A DNA stretch of 64,000 nt from positions 3,534,001-3,598,000 of the forward strand of contig NZ_CP034661.1 of NCBI RefSeq assembly GCF_003971235.1. Reading direction: 5' to 3'. This DNA is from Chryseobacterium aureum (GTDB taxonomy: Bacteria > Bacteroidota > Bacteroidia > Flavobacteriales > Weeksellaceae). The first letter of the stretch is position 1, and the number at the start of each line of letters is the position of its first letter. The notes beneath the pieces are model-generated. The model was not told the DNA's origin. It made no database searches and worked only from the letters and a program-made list of their open reading frames with translations. A program made the position numbers and the translations under genes. Of this stretch, positions 52,389 through 63,397 are shown piece after piece.

Positions 52389-55349
52389 ATGAGAAAAGCA
52401 GTTATACCCGTTCTGTTTGTTTTTTCACTTAGCGCGAATGCACAGGAGAAAAAAGCAGCCGATACTACGAAGACAACCAGTATTGAAGAGGTCGTGGTCA
52501 CCTCTTTGGGGATAAAAAGGCAGGCCCGCTCTTTGACGTATTCCAGTCAGCAGATTGGCGGGGATGAGCTTACAGAAGTGAAAACTCCCAATCTATTAAA
52601 TTCAATCAATGGAAAAGTTTCCAACGTACAAATCAACAGGACCAATGGTGTAGGAAGCTCTGTAAGGGTGATCATGAGAGGGAATAAGTCTGTGAACAAT
52701 ACCCAGCCGCTCTATGTAATTGATGGTATTCCTATTATCAACGGAACAGGAAAATCGGCGGATATCGGACAATATTCCAATATGCCGGATCCGGGAGATG
52801 TACTGAGCTCCATCAACCCTGATGATATTGAAAGCATTAACTTCCTGAAAGGAGCTTCTGCTTCAGCACTGTATGGTTCTGCCGGAGGTAACGGTGCTAT
52901 TTTAATTACCACAAGAAAGGGACGTGCCGGGAAAAGTTCAATTACTTACAGTTCCAGCCTTACGGTGGACAGAGCTTATAGCCTTCCAAAACTGCAGCAC
53001 AGTTATTTGTCTTATGACCCGTCTGTAGCGGGATCAATGCCCGGGCAGGCTGTAGACAGCTGGGGAGCAAAAGGTTCTTCAAAGGATTATCTGAAAGACT
53101 TTCTGCAAAACGGAACAACATGGGTAAACAGCCTTTCTTTCCAATCCGGAAATGAAAAATCAACCAGTTATTTCTCTATTGGAAATACCACCAATAAAGG
53201 AGTGGTTCCAATGTCGTATTTTGATCAGTATAATGTGTCTTTCAGAAATTCAAGTAAATTTTTGGATGATAAACTGACATTGGATGCGAACTTCATTGGA
53301 TCATTACAGGAAAGTAAAAACAGACAGACTCCGGGAGCTTCTTTTTCCCCTTTAACGAGTTTGTACTGGCTGCCGAGAGGAGTAGATTTTGACCAATACG
53401 GAGAGAATAATTATTCTTATTTAGATAAAACAAGATTTTTGCCGGCTCAAAACTGGTGGGAAGTAAACCCGGACGGAAGTTTCAAAGGAAACCCGGTGAC
53501 ACAGAATCCTTATTGGATCTTAAACAGAAATCCTGTAACAGTCAGCAACAAAAATACATACGGAGCACTTTCATTATCTTACCAGATCAATAATTGGTTA
53601 ACAGCGAGGGTGAGAGGAAATTACAGCTGGAATATTTCAGACAGCCAGCGTGATATTGCTGCTTTCTCTGCACCAAGCTTACTGGCAAACGGTACAAATG
53701 GCAGAATGCTTAAAAATACCTATGAAAACACTTCTACTTATGGAGATGTTTTATTAATTGGTAGCCCGAAAATAAGTGAAACCATTTCATTAGACTTTAC
53801 TGTAGGAGGAAGTATCAATACGACAAGAAATAAAATAGGACAGATTGATAACGCATACCTGGCGAATCCAAACCTTTTCACGATGAACAACCTCCAGTGG
53901 AACATCAACCGATCACCGGGAGATGGCTATCATAATACCTATACCAATATGAAAAAGCAGGTGCAGTCTGTATTTGCAAGTGCTTCAGTAGGGTATAAGA
54001 ATATGTTCTATATAGATATGACCTTCAGAAATGACTGGGATTCAACGTTAGCATTAACAGGAAGAACAGGATTTGATTATGAATCTGTAGGAGCAAACGC
54101 CATATTATCTTCTATCTTCAAACTTCCGGAAGTAATTAATTTCTGGAAAGTAAGAGGGTCTTACGCAACAGTGGGATTGGGACTGCCTACCAATATTTCC
54201 AATGCCATGCTTGAATACAACAAAGGATACACCTATGGAGTAGACGCAGGAACCATTGTATATCCTAAGAGTTCTTTCGCTACAGGAGCAGGTTTTGAAG
54301 CATTACTTCCAAGGCCGGAATTGAATAAAACATTTGAAGCAGGTACAGAATTGAGGTTGTTAAATAACAAGCTAAACTTTGATATCACTTACTATAACTC
54401 AAATACAAGTAACCAGTTACTGGAAACAACTGTGTTCTCAAACTTAGGAGGTTTGGCACCTGGATCCTACTACCTCAATGCAGGAAAAATCAGAAATACA
54501 GGTTTTGAATCCTCTCTTTCTTATAAAATCTTTGATTCAGAAAAGTTCGGGTGGACCATTACACTGAATGCTTCAGCTAACAAAAACAGAATCGTTGAAT
54601 TATTCCCGCCAAGCCTTAGTATTCCGGAAGATCAGCTTTTCTCATTAACAGGAGGTGGAGATTACACCAGACTTAAGCTTGGAGGTTCTTTTGGAGATCT
54701 TTATGGAATTAAATTCAAAAGAGATGATCAGGGACGTATTTTAGTGAATGAAAAAGGAGTTCCTTTAGCTGAAAATACACCCTCTTATTTAGGAAATCCG
54801 AACCCTAAGTTTATTCTTGGATTCAATAATGCGTTCAATATCGGTAAACTGGGAATTTCTTTCCTTATTGACGGTAAATTCGGAGGAAAAGTTCTTTCTC
54901 TTACAGAAAAAGCAAATGATCTGTATGGGGTAAGCCAGGCAACTGCTGATGCAAGAGATGCTGGTGGTGTAGCCATTCCCAATGCTGTATATGCACCGGG
55001 AACTCCTAATGCAGGACAGGCTTATACAGGTTTAACGAATGCAAAAGATTACTATAAAGGCGTAGGAACTACTGAAGGATACGGAAAAGGAGTAGACGAA
55101 GCTTATCTGTATAGTGCTACCACGGTACGTTTACGCCAGGCATCCGTTTCATATACCTTTGATGTAGATTCAAAATACCTGAAAAATGCAACGGTAAGTT
55201 TAGTAGGTACCAACCTGTTCTTCTTCTATAAAAAAGCACCGTTCGATCCTGAGCAGGTATCAGGAAATACACCTGGTGGAGTGGGAGTAGACTCTTTCGG
55301 TCTGCCGGTTACCAGGTCTATCGGATTATCATTAAAAGCTAACTTCTAA
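52389..55349 (+). CDS. SusC-like TonB-dependent outer-membrane transporter
   Basis: The 986-residue protein has a signal peptide (ending SANAQ), a TonB-box-like segment near IEEVVVTSLGIKRQ, and the plug domain with ASALYGSAGGNGAILITTRKG near 155-175. A 22-stranded barrel follows and ends GLSLKANF. It imports oligosaccharides together with the SusD lipoprotein in a pedal-bin complex powered by TonB. The usual N-terminal carboxypeptidase-like domain is missing; the protein begins close to the plug. It is 17 bases from the SusD gene. Confidence 0.94.
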   Translation: MRKAVIPVLFVFSLSANAQEKKAADTTKTTSIEEVVVTSLGIKRQARSLTYSSQQIGGDELTEVKTPNLLNSINGKVSNVQINRTNGVGSSVRVIMRGNKSVNNTQPLYVIDGIPIINGTGKSADIGQYSNMPDPGDVLSSINPDDIESINFLKGASASALYGSAGGNGAILITTRKGRAGKSSITYSSSLTVDRAYSLPKLQHSYLSYDPSVAGSMPGQAVDSWGAKGSSKDYLKDFLQNGTTWVNSLSFQSGNEKSTSYFSIGNTTNKGVVPMSYFDQYNVSFRNSSKFLDDKLTLDANFIGSLQESKNRQTPGASFSPLTSLYWLPRGVDFDQYGENNYSYLDKTRFLPAQNWWEVNPDGSFKGNPVTQNPYWILNRNPVTVSNKNTYGALSLSYQINNWLTARVRGNYSWNISDSQRDIAAFSAPSLLANGTNGRMLKNTYENTSTYGDVLLIGSPKISETISLDFTVGGSINTTRNKIGQIDNAYLANPNLFTMNNLQWNINRSPGDGYHNTYTNMKKQVQSVFASASVGYKNMFYIDMTFRNDWDSTLALTGRTGFDYESVGANAILSSIFKLPEVINFWKVRGSYATVGLGLPTNISNAMLEYNKGYTYGVDAGTIVYPKSSFATGAGFEALLPRPELNKTFEAGTELRLLNNKLNFDITYYNSNTSNQLLETTVFSNLGGLAPGSYYLNAGKIRNTGFESSLSYKIFDSEKFGWTITLNASANKNRIVELFPPSLSIPEDQLFSLTGGGDYTRLKLGGSFGDLYGIKFKRDDQGRILVNEKGVPLAENTPSYLGNPNPKFILGFNNAFNIGKLGISFLIDGKFGGKVLSLTEKANDLYGVSQATADARDAGGVAIPNAVYAPGTPNAGQAYTGLTNAKDYYKGVGTTEGYGKGVDEAYLYSATTVRLRQASVSYTFDVDSKYLKNATVSLVGTNLFFFYKKAPFDPEQVSGNTPGGVGVDSFGLPVTRSIGLSLKANF

Positions 55350-55366
55350 CTTTTACAATTACGAAA

Positions 55367-56992
55367 ATGAAAATCAATACTATAAAAACATTGGTATTCG
55401 GAGCCGCAGTGCTGTTTTCCGCATCAGGATGTACCAATGACTTTGATCAATATAATCAGGAAAAGCTGGGAGGCCCTGAAAACTTTTACGCAGATTTTAT
55501 TGCTGTTGTAAATCCTATGAAATCTATCCAGAGAGGATTGCAGTCGGATTATCAGTTGTATCCTAACCTGAGTGCAGATATGTACAGCGGAATGTTCAGT
55601 ACGGCAACGCCATTCAACGGAGGCGTCAACAATCTTACGTATTCTATGATGGATGGATGGAACAACAGAATTATTGCCAGACAGCAGGATATCTTCAACT
55701 ATTCGATCATCATTGATAATGCGGCTAAAAATAACTATCAGGGAGTAGATTTCACAGGAACTTTTGCGGTAAAGAAAATCCTGAAGGTGATTACTGCAGC
55801 AAGAGTTTCAGACAGCCACGGCCCTGTAGTATACAGCAAATATGAAACACCAAATCCTAACGGAGTTACAGATTTTGATTCTCAGCAGGATGCCTACAAC
55901 TATTTTATTGCTGATCTTACAGCCGCTATTACAGACTTGCAGAAAGTTATTGCCATGCCGGCAACAAAGAATGTGGAAGACAGATCCTCCCTGAAAAATG
56001 CGGATTTAGTGTATGGAGGAAATATGGCGCAATGGGCAAAATTTGCCAATTCATTAAAGCTGAGGTTAGCCATGAGAATGAGCTATGCAGACCCTGCAAA
56101 ATCAAAACAATATGCAGAAGAGGCATTGGCTTCATCCGCAGGATTGATCACTGATAATGCAGATAATGCTTTAATCAGCGTAGGACAGTCAGAATTAAGC
56201 TTTATCATCTATTCATGGGGAGACTGTTTGATCGGAGCACCTTTGATGGCTTATATGAACGGATATAATGATCCAAGGCTTCCAGCCTATGCTATTCCGG
56301 CATCAGATCCAACTCTTCAGGGGAAATACATAGGAATACGCCAGGGAATTGATTTATTAAATGGTAAATCAACATACGGAGGATTCTCTCAGCCACAGGC
56401 AAAATCGGCCAGCGGAGATTATTTCTCAGGAACTGATGGTAAAATGAAATTATTCACCGCTGCAGAAACTTGGTTTCTAAAAGCGGAAGCTGCCTTGAGA
56501 GGATATGCAGGAGCTGGTGATATTCAGACTAATTATACTACCGGAGTTCAGCAGTCTTTCGGAGAATGGGGTAAAAGTGCCAATGTTGCGGCTTACCTTG
56601 CGGATAACACCTCTACAGAAGCACCTTATGTGGATCCGAAAAATGCAGCTAATAATGTAGCTTTAGGAAATCCTCAGCTTAGTACCATCACCATTGCGTG
56701 GAACAACGGAGATACCAACGAAAGAAAATTGGAAAGAATCATTACACAAAAATGGCTTTCTCTTTATCCTAACGGACCGGAAGCATGGGCTGAGCAGAGA
56801 AGAACAGGTTACCCGATTCTTTTCAAAGTCAGAAAAAATGACAGCGGCGGAGCGATCAGTACAGAAGCCATGATCAGAAGAATTCCTTTCACTATTGACA
56901 CCAAAACGTCATTATACAATTACCAGCAGGCTGCACAGATGCTAAACGGTCCAGATACCGGAGGCACGAAGCTTTGGTGGGATAAGAAATAA
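55367..56992 (+). CDS. SusD/RagB-like lipoprotein
   Basis: The 541-residue lipoprotein has lipobox SASGC near residue 22, a TPR-like helical core (NRIIARQQDIFNYS; YNYFIADLTAAITDL) and the MFTAAETWFLKAEAALRG segment typical of SusD. It sits on the cell surface and binds glycan, closing over the SusC pore. Its partner gene is immediately upstream. The ligand is probably high-mannose glycan, given the mannosidases that follow. Confidence 0.92.
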   Translation: MKINTIKTLVFGAAVLFSASGCTNDFDQYNQEKLGGPENFYADFIAVVNPMKSIQRGLQSDYQLYPNLSADMYSGMFSTATPFNGGVNNLTYSMMDGWNNRIIARQQDIFNYSIIIDNAAKNNYQGVDFTGTFAVKKILKVITAARVSDSHGPVVYSKYETPNPNGVTDFDSQQDAYNYFIADLTAAITDLQKVIAMPATKNVEDRSSLKNADLVYGGNMAQWAKFANSLKLRLAMRMSYADPAKSKQYAEEALASSAGLITDNADNALISVGQSELSFIIYSWGDCLIGAPLMAYMNGYNDPRLPAYAIPASDPTLQGKYIGIRQGIDLLNGKSTYGGFSQPQAKSASGDYFSGTDGKMKLFTAAETWFLKAEAALRGYAGAGDIQTNYTTGVQQSFGEWGKSANVAAYLADNTSTEAPYVDPKNAANNVALGNPQLSTITIAWNNGDTNERKLERIITQKWLSLYPNGPEAWAEQRRTGYPILFKVRKNDSGGAISTEAMIRRIPFTIDTKTSLYNYQQAAQMLNGPDTGGTKLWWDKK

Positions 56993-57165
56993 AATATTCA
57001 GAATCACTCATCAGTAAAGAGGCATCTCAAGATCAGATTTTTATTTGATACATTCATTGAGGCAGGAGAATAGAGTAGAATCTCCAAAAAATTTATAGTT
57101 TCGTTTTTTTTAGCCTGAATGAAGCCTTGAGATGTTCTCTTTTATTTAGAATCTTATTTTTAAAT

Positions 57166-58464
57166 ATGGGAAAAAACAACTCCGGAACCCGTAGGATCCA
57201 GCCAATTCTTTGGATTTCTACTTTATACTTTGCAATGGGTGTGCCCTTTGTAACCATTAATGCGGTTTCAGGAATCATGTATAAAGATATGGGGGTTTCA
57301 GATTCGCAGATCACGTTCTGGACAGCCCTTATCCTGTTCTCCTGGACATTAAAGCCCCTTTGGAGCCCGTTTCTGGAGATCTATAAAACCAAAAAATTCT
57401 TTGTTGTTTTTACCCAGTTTGCCATAGGAATTCTGTTCGCATTAGTAGCCTTAAGTCTGCCAATGCATGATTTTTTCAAATACAGTATTGCTCTTTTTGC
57501 AGTAGTGGCATTTTGCGGAGCTACCCATGACGTGGTAGCAGACGGAACATATATTGGCTTTCTTACCAATAAAGAGCAGGCAAAATATATCGGTTGGCAG
57601 GGCGCTTTTTACAATCTGGCGAAAATTATCAGCAGCGGTGCACTCGTTTATTTTGCAGGTGTTTTAGAAAAAACAAAAGGAGTTACCCATGCCTGGATGA
57701 TCATTATGGTGATCTACGCATTGCTGTTTTTTCTATTGGCTGTTTATCACTATTTCATACTGCCGAAAGAAAATAAAGAGTTTAAAGAATTACAAACTGC
57801 CGGAAATGTTCGTAAAGAATTATGGGAAGTGATCAGCTCTTTTTTTACCAAAAAGAAGATTTTGTGGTGTATACTCTTCATTATTCTGTATCGTTTTGCA
57901 GAAGGATTTGCGATTAAAATAGCCCCTTTATTTTTTAAAGCTCCAAGAACTTCAGGGGGATTGGGACTTTCCACTTCTGATATCGGACTTGTGTATGGAA
58001 CCTATGGTTCTGCAGCATTCATCTTAGGATCTGTACTGGCGGGATATTTTATCTCTGCCCGAGGACTCAGGAGGTCTCTGATATGGCTGTGCTCGGCATT
58101 CAATATTCCATTTGTGGTGTATGCATTACTGGCTTATTATCAGCCGGCAGATCTTTTACCCGTGGGAATTGCCGTGGTAGTGGAGTATTTCGGATATGGA
58201 TTTGGTTTTGTAGGGTTAATGCTCTACATGATGCAGCAGATTGCTCCCGGAAAACACAAAACAGCTCATTATGCATTTGCCACAGGTATTATGAACCTGG
58301 GCGTGATGATTCCCGGAATGTTCAGCGGAATGATCAGTGACTGGATCGGGTACAAAATGTTCTTTATCTGGGTGCTTATTGCTACCATTCCTGCTTTTTT
58401 AGCCACTTTATTCGTTCCTTTCCCGCATCCTGAAAATCAGAAAGAACAACAAATCAATTCATAA
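57166..58464 (+). CDS. MFS transporter of the N-glycan locus
   Basis: The 432-residue inner-membrane protein has about 12 transmembrane segments. ATG 57166 is preferred to 57127, whose extra 13 residues (MRCSLLFRILFLN) make an unlikely start. The run ILWISTLYFAMGVPFVTINA fits the start of bacterial sugar carriers with an AmpG-like arrangement. A weak -7 box TAGTTTCG lies at 57096-57103. Between SusD and GH130, it would carry the trimmed disaccharide (Man-beta-1,4-GlcNAc by analogy with Bacteroides thetaiotaomicron) into the cytoplasm. Confidence 0.85.
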   Translation: MGKNNSGTRRIQPILWISTLYFAMGVPFVTINAVSGIMYKDMGVSDSQITFWTALILFSWTLKPLWSPFLEIYKTKKFFVVFTQFAIGILFALVALSLPMHDFFKYSIALFAVVAFCGATHDVVADGTYIGFLTNKEQAKYIGWQGAFYNLAKIISSGALVYFAGVLEKTKGVTHAWMIIMVIYALLFFLLAVYHYFILPKENKEFKELQTAGNVRKELWEVISSFFTKKKILWCILFIILYRFAEGFAIKIAPLFFKAPRTSGGLGLSTSDIGLVYGTYGSAAFILGSVLAGYFISARGLRRSLIWLCSAFNIPFVVYALLAYYQPADLLPVGIAVVVEYFGYGFGFVGLMLYMMQQIAPGKHKTAHYAFATGIMNLGVMIPGMFSGMISDWIGYKMFFIWVLIATIPAFLATLFVPFPHPENQKEQQINS

Positions 58465-58494
58465 TAATAAAAAAATAAAAAGTAAAAATACTTT

Positions 58495-59466
58495 ATGACA
58501 GCTCAATCAGTAATGATCCCCTGGCAGGATCGCCCGGAAGGTTGCAATGATATCATGTGGAGGTTTTCCGAAAACCCGATCATTAACAGATACGCAATAC
58601 CCACATCCAACAGTATATTCAACAGTGCGGTAATCCCGTTTGAGGATGGCTTTGCAGGGGTGTTCCGTTGTGATAACAAGGCCGTACAGATGAATATTTT
58701 TGCCGGCTTCAGTAAAGACGGAATCAACTGGGATATCAATCATGACCCTATTGAAATGCAGGCAGGAAATACGGATATGATTGAATCCGATTACAAATAC
58801 GATCCCCGCGTAACCTTCATAGAAGACCGCTACTGGATCACATGGTGTAACGGATACAACGGTCCTACTATCGGAATTGGATATACTTTTGATTTTAAAG
58901 AATTTTTTCAGTGCGAAAATGCCTTTCTTCCGTTCAACAGAAACGGAGTTTTGTTCCCTGAGAAAATCAATGGTAAATATGCCATGTTGAGCCGTCCAAG
59001 TGATAACGGACATACGCCTTTCGGTGACATTTATATCAGTTACAGCCCTGATATGAAATACTGGGGAGAACACCGTTGCGTGATGAAAGTAACTCCTTTC
59101 GAAGACAGTGCATGGCAGTGTACAAAAATCGGAGGAGGACCGGTTCCTATCAAAACAGAAGAAGGATGGCTTCTTTTCTATCATGGAGTGATCAATACCT
59201 GCAGAGGATTCAGATATTCAATGGGAGCAGCTTTGCTTGATCTTGAAGATCCTACAAAAGTATTGTACAGAACGAAACCTTATCTGCTGGCACCAGCAGA
59301 ATTGTATGAAATGACAGGAGATGTACCCAATGTGGTTTTCCCTTGTGCAGCATTGACTGAAGGAGACAAAGTAACAGTATATTACGGCGCTGCTGATACC
59401 GTAGTTGCGATTGCCTTTGGCTATATTTCAGAAATCATTGATTTTATGAAAAAGAATTCAATTTAA
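58495..59466 (+). CDS. GH130 mannoside phosphorylase
   Basis: The 323-residue protein has the five-bladed propeller signatures of GH130: [68 protein letters not shown], and [14 protein letters not shown]. There is no signal peptide, so it is cytoplasmic. In Bacteroidota N-glycan loci the enzyme phosphorolyses beta-1,4-mannosyl-GlcNAc to mannose-1-phosphate and GlcNAc. The placement after the MFS gene fits that role. Mannanase-type alternatives within GH130 cannot be excluded. Confidence 0.9.
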   Translation: MTAQSVMIPWQDRPEGCNDIMWRFSENPIINRYAIPTSNSIFNSAVIPFEDGFAGVFRCDNKAVQMNIFAGFSKDGINWDINHDPIEMQAGNTDMIESDYKYDPRVTFIEDRYWITWCNGYNGPTIGIGYTFDFKEFFQCENAFLPFNRNGVLFPEKINGKYAMLSRPSDNGHTPFGDIYISYSPDMKYWGEHRCVMKVTPFEDSAWQCTKIGGGPVPIKTEEGWLLFYHGVINTCRGFRYSMGAALLDLEDPTKVLYRTKPYLLAPAELYEMTGDVPNVVFPCAALTEGDKVTVYYGAADTVVAIAFGYISEIIDFMKKNSI

Positions 59467-59593
59467 TACAGTAATATAAAGTTTAGGAGAATAGGTTAAT
59501 CATCTTAATTTTCCCTTTTGCTGGGAATTTTATAATGGTTTTCCTATTTTTAAACCAACTTTTAAACAAAAAAATCTCCGATACCTTCTTATC

Positions 59594-61825
59594 ATGAAAA
59601 AAGAACTGTTAATCTGCTTTTTTACAACCCTGATTTCTGTAGCCCATGCCCAGCAAAATAAAAATGATGTTTTATCCTGGGTAGACCCTTTTATAGGCAC
59701 AGGAGGACATGGACATACGTTTCCGGGAGCCACCACACCCTTCGGGATGATACAGCTGAGCCCGGATCAGAATACAAAAAGCGGCGACTGGGACTGGTGT
59801 TCCGGATACCACTACAGCAGCAAGACAATCATGGGATTCAGTCATAACCACCTGAGCGGAACAGGATGGGCAGACCTTGGAGATATTCTGGTAATGCCTA
59901 CCGTAGGAAAGGTGAAAATGGTCCCGGGATCTGAAGAAAATCCTGAAACAGGTTATCGCTCAAAATTTACACATGATAAAGAAGTTGCGTCTCCGGGATA
60001 TTATTCCGTAATGCTGGACAGCTACGGAATTAAAGCAGAGCTTACTGCTTCTCCAAGAGTAGGATTTCATAAATATACCTTCCCGAAAAGTAATGAAGCC
60101 AATATCATCATTGATCCTACCAATAAAATCTTCGGAAATATTTACCATACTTTAGTGAGTGTGGAAGGCAATAATACCATCAAAGGGTACTGTTACAGCA
60201 ACGGCTGGGGAGGTAAACGGTTTGCTTACTTTGTGATGGAGTTTTCCAAACCGTTTAAGTCTTACGGTGTATATGCTGACGGAAAAATCAAAAATGATGA
60301 AAAAATTGCCCTTGCCAAAGATGCTAAAGCCTTTGTAAGATTCTCAACAGAAGACCAGGAAAGCATTGAAGTAAAAGTATCTTTATCTCCGGTGAGTACA
60401 GAAAACGCACAGGAAAATTTCGATACAGAAGCAAAAAATATAGACTTTGCGAAAGCAAAAGAAACGGCCCAAAAAACATGGAGAGATCTTATCGGAAGAT
60501 TCCAGGTGACAGGAGGAACCGAAAGCCAGAGAAAAATTTTCTATACGGGAGTTTACCATACCTTCATTGCACCCAACCTTTATATGGATGTGAATGGAGA
60601 CTATGTTGCCGCTCAGGAAAATATGAATACCAAATGGTTTACCAACTACAGTACTTATTCTTACTGGGACGGATTCAGAGCGACGCATCCGCTATTGACC
60701 ATTATGGATCAGAAGCATACAAAAGAATTTGCAAATTCTCTGATCAGCAGATATACAGATCGTAAAGATCACATGCCCATCTGGGAACTTTGCGGATATG
60801 ATAATTTCTGTATGCTGGGGTATCACAGTGCCTCGGTAATCTGGGATGCCATCTCCAAAGGAGTTCCGGGTATTGATGCGGAGAAAGCATTTGCCGCAAT
60901 GAAAGATGCTTCTTTAACAGACAAAATGAGCAGCAGTGATGGTGGCGGAGGTCTTAATGATTATATCAGATTAGGCTACACGCCATCAGAAAACGGAGCT
61001 TCTGTTTCTGCAACTTTAGAATATGCATATGATGACTGGTGTATTCAGCAGCTTGCTGAAAAATTAGGCAAAAAAGAAGAATCAGAAGTGTATAAAAAAC
61101 GTTCTATGAACTTCCTGAATACCTTCAATAAAGAAAACAATCACTTCTGGCCAAGACAGAAAGACGGGAAATTCTTAGCAGATTTCAAGCTTAACGACTG
61201 GAAAAAACTTCAGCCACACTGGGTTTCCGGAAATATTTGGGCCTATGATTTCTTTGTTCCGCATCAGATTGACGAAATGATGAATCTGTACGGAGGAAAA
61301 AAAGGATTTGAAGAAAAACTGGATAAAACCTTCACAGAAGCACTTCATATGGAAGGAGAGCAGCACGTTGATATTTCAGGATTCATCGGATCTTTAGGAT
61401 TCGGGGATGAGCCCGGACATCATGTTCCATATTTGTACAACTATGCAGGAAGTCCTTACAAGACTCAGAAAATGGTAAAATATATCCGTGACAATATGTA
61501 CGCCGCTAAACCTGATGGGATCGTTAACAATGAAGACTGCGGTCAGATGTCAGCGTGGTATATCTTCTCATCATTAGGATTCTATCCTGTAACACCGGGG
61601 AAACCTGTTTATGCCATCGGAGCGCCACAATTCCCGAAAGCTTCTTTAAAGCTTGAAAATGGGAAAACATTTACGGTGATAGCAGACAAAATATCTGAGA
61701 AGAATATCTACGTTCAGAAAATGTTCCTGAACGGAAAAGAATACAAAAGCTGGGAGCTGAACCACAGTGATATTATGAACGGTGGCGAATTGAAATTCGT
61801 CATGGGGAGCAAGCCTGTAAAATAA
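59594..61825 (+). CDS. GH92 alpha-mannosidase
   Basis: The 743-residue secreted enzyme has a signal peptide ending VAHAQ. The N-terminal beta-sandwich begins SWVDPFIGTGGHGHTFPGA. The helical barrel holds the GH92 motifs GDEPGHHVPYLYNYAG (near residues 600-615) and NNEDCGQMSAWYIFSSLGFYP (catalytic acidic residues lie here). GH92 enzymes are calcium-dependent inverting exo-alpha-mannosidases acting on alpha-1,2, 1,3, 1,4 or 1,6 linkages. The specificity in this copy is not determined by sequence inspection. It comes 34 bases before GH125. Confidence 0.95.
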   Translation: MKKELLICFFTTLISVAHAQQNKNDVLSWVDPFIGTGGHGHTFPGATTPFGMIQLSPDQNTKSGDWDWCSGYHYSSKTIMGFSHNHLSGTGWADLGDILVMPTVGKVKMVPGSEENPETGYRSKFTHDKEVASPGYYSVMLDSYGIKAELTASPRVGFHKYTFPKSNEANIIIDPTNKIFGNIYHTLVSVEGNNTIKGYCYSNGWGGKRFAYFVMEFSKPFKSYGVYADGKIKNDEKIALAKDAKAFVRFSTEDQESIEVKVSLSPVSTENAQENFDTEAKNIDFAKAKETAQKTWRDLIGRFQVTGGTESQRKIFYTGVYHTFIAPNLYMDVNGDYVAAQENMNTKWFTNYSTYSYWDGFRATHPLLTIMDQKHTKEFANSLISRYTDRKDHMPIWELCGYDNFCMLGYHSASVIWDAISKGVPGIDAEKAFAAMKDASLTDKMSSSDGGGGLNDYIRLGYTPSENGASVSATLEYAYDDWCIQQLAEKLGKKEESEVYKKRSMNFLNTFNKENNHFWPRQKDGKFLADFKLNDWKKLQPHWVSGNIWAYDFFVPHQIDEMMNLYGGKKGFEEKLDKTFTEALHMEGEQHVDISGFIGSLGFGDEPGHHVPYLYNYAGSPYKTQKMVKYIRDNMYAAKPDGIVNNEDCGQMSAWYIFSSLGFYPVTPGKPVYAIGAPQFPKASLKLENGKTFTVIADKISEKNIYVQKMFLNGKEYKSWELNHSDIMNGGELKFVMGSKPVK

Positions 61826-61858
61826 ATACTGATAAAAATAAACGAAATAAAAGTATCA

Positions 61859-63286
61859 ATGGAAAGGAGAAATTTTATTAAAACAAGTGCACTGGCAGGA
61901 GCCGGATTGCTGCTTACTCAAAATGTTTTTGCCAAAAATCTAGTGCTGGACGATTTTCCTGTTGTCCGTGTTCCTAAAGATAAAAGACATTTTACCAGCG
62001 AATCCGTAGAAAGTGCTATTGCAGCGTTTAAAAAGAAAGTAAAAAACAAAGAGCTGAGCTGGCTTTTTGAAAACTGCTTCCCCAATACATTGGATACTAC
62101 TGTTTACTATACAGAAACCGGCGGAACACCGGATACCTATGTGATCACCGGGGATATTGATGCCATGTGGCTTCGTGACAGTTCTGCACAGGTTTTCCCT
62201 TATCTGCAGTTCTCGAAAAAAGATGAAAAACTACATAAGCTGATCTCAGGAGTTATTCATAAGCAGACCACTTTTATCCTGAAAGATCCTTATGCCAATG
62301 CTTTCTATAATGATGATCAGAAGATCAGTAAGTGGAAAGAGTATGACCACACCGATATGAAACCGGGCACCCACGAAAGAAAGTGGGAAATAGATTCCCT
62401 TTGCTATCCTATCCGTCTGGCCTACCACTTCTGGAAAACAACAGGAGATACAAAACCTTTCGATGCCAACTGGCTGAAAGGAATTAAACTTACCCTGCAG
62501 ACCTTTACAGAACAGCAGAGAAAGCATGATCTCGGACCTTACAAATTCGAGCGTACTACGGCTTGGGCTACCGATGGAGTTCCTATGGGAGGATATGGTT
62601 ATCCGACAAAACCTGTGGGGCTGATCAGCTCTATGTTCCGTCCAAGTGATGATGCTACCATTTACGGATTCCTGATCCCTTCTAACTTATTTGCGGTGGT
62701 AAGTTTACGTCAGGCAGCGGAAATGGTTTCACAAATTAAAAATGAAAAAACATTGGCTCAACAACTGAACAGCCTTGCTGATGAGGTAGAAACAGCCATC
62801 AAAAAATACGGAATTTACAATCATCCTGAATTTGGAAAAATATATGCTTTTGAAGTGAATGGCTTCGGAAGTTATAACCTGATGGATGATGCCAACTGCC
62901 CAAGCTTGCTGGGACTGCCTTATCTGGATGCGGTGAAAGCTGATGACCCTGTATATCTGAATACCAGAAAATTTGTGTGGTCAGAAAATAACCCGTTCTT
63001 TTTCAAAGGCAAACTGGCAGAAGGAATTGGAGGCCCTCATATCGGATTGGATATGATCTGGCCAATGAGTATCATCATGAAGGCTCTCACTACCCAAGAC
63101 AAAAGTGAGATTAAATGGTGCATTAATACTCTTCAGAAAACGCACGGAGGGACTGGCTTTATGCATGAATCCTTCCATAAAGACAATGACAAAAAGTTCA
63201 CCAGAGAATGGTTTGCCTGGGCAAATACCCTCTTTGGCGAATTGTTATGGAAAACCTTTAACGAAAACCCAGAGCTACTGACATAG
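61859..63286 (+). CDS. GH125 exo-alpha-1,6-mannosidase
   Basis: The 475-residue protein has a twin-arginine-like start (MERRNFIKTSALAGAGLLLT), so export of a folded enzyme is likely. The (alpha/alpha)6 barrel contains GDIDAMWLRDSSAQVFPYL (near 95-115), WATDGVPMGGYGYPTKPVGL and the FRPSDDAT segment, then IGGPHIGLDMIWP and GFMHESFH, where the general base Glu of the family lies. GH125 removes alpha-1,6-mannose from N-glycan cores. It follows GH92 on the same transcript. Confidence 0.94.
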   Translation: MERRNFIKTSALAGAGLLLTQNVFAKNLVLDDFPVVRVPKDKRHFTSESVESAIAAFKKKVKNKELSWLFENCFPNTLDTTVYYTETGGTPDTYVITGDIDAMWLRDSSAQVFPYLQFSKKDEKLHKLISGVIHKQTTFILKDPYANAFYNDDQKISKWKEYDHTDMKPGTHERKWEIDSLCYPIRLAYHFWKTTGDTKPFDANWLKGIKLTLQTFTEQQRKHDLGPYKFERTTAWATDGVPMGGYGYPTKPVGLISSMFRPSDDATIYGFLIPSNLFAVVSLRQAAEMVSQIKNEKTLAQQLNSLADEVETAIKKYGIYNHPEFGKIYAFEVNGFGSYNLMDDANCPSLLGLPYLDAVKADDPVYLNTRKFVWSENNPFFFKGKLAEGIGGPHIGLDMIWPMSIIMKALTTQDKSEIKWCINTLQKTHGGTGFMHESFHKDNDKKFTREWFAWANTLFGELLWKTFNENPELLT

Positions 63287-63397
63287 CCCACCTTTTTATA
63301 TCATTTATTCAACTGAGATTCCTTACAGAAAAAGAAGGAGTCAGGGGGAATGCTGTATAAAATTGAAACACCAAAAACACCTTAAAAAAATTATACA

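Noticed and set aside
58507..59184. 225-codon open frame opposite the GH130 gene
   Set aside because: Antisense to a clear GH130 gene, with no independent signals.
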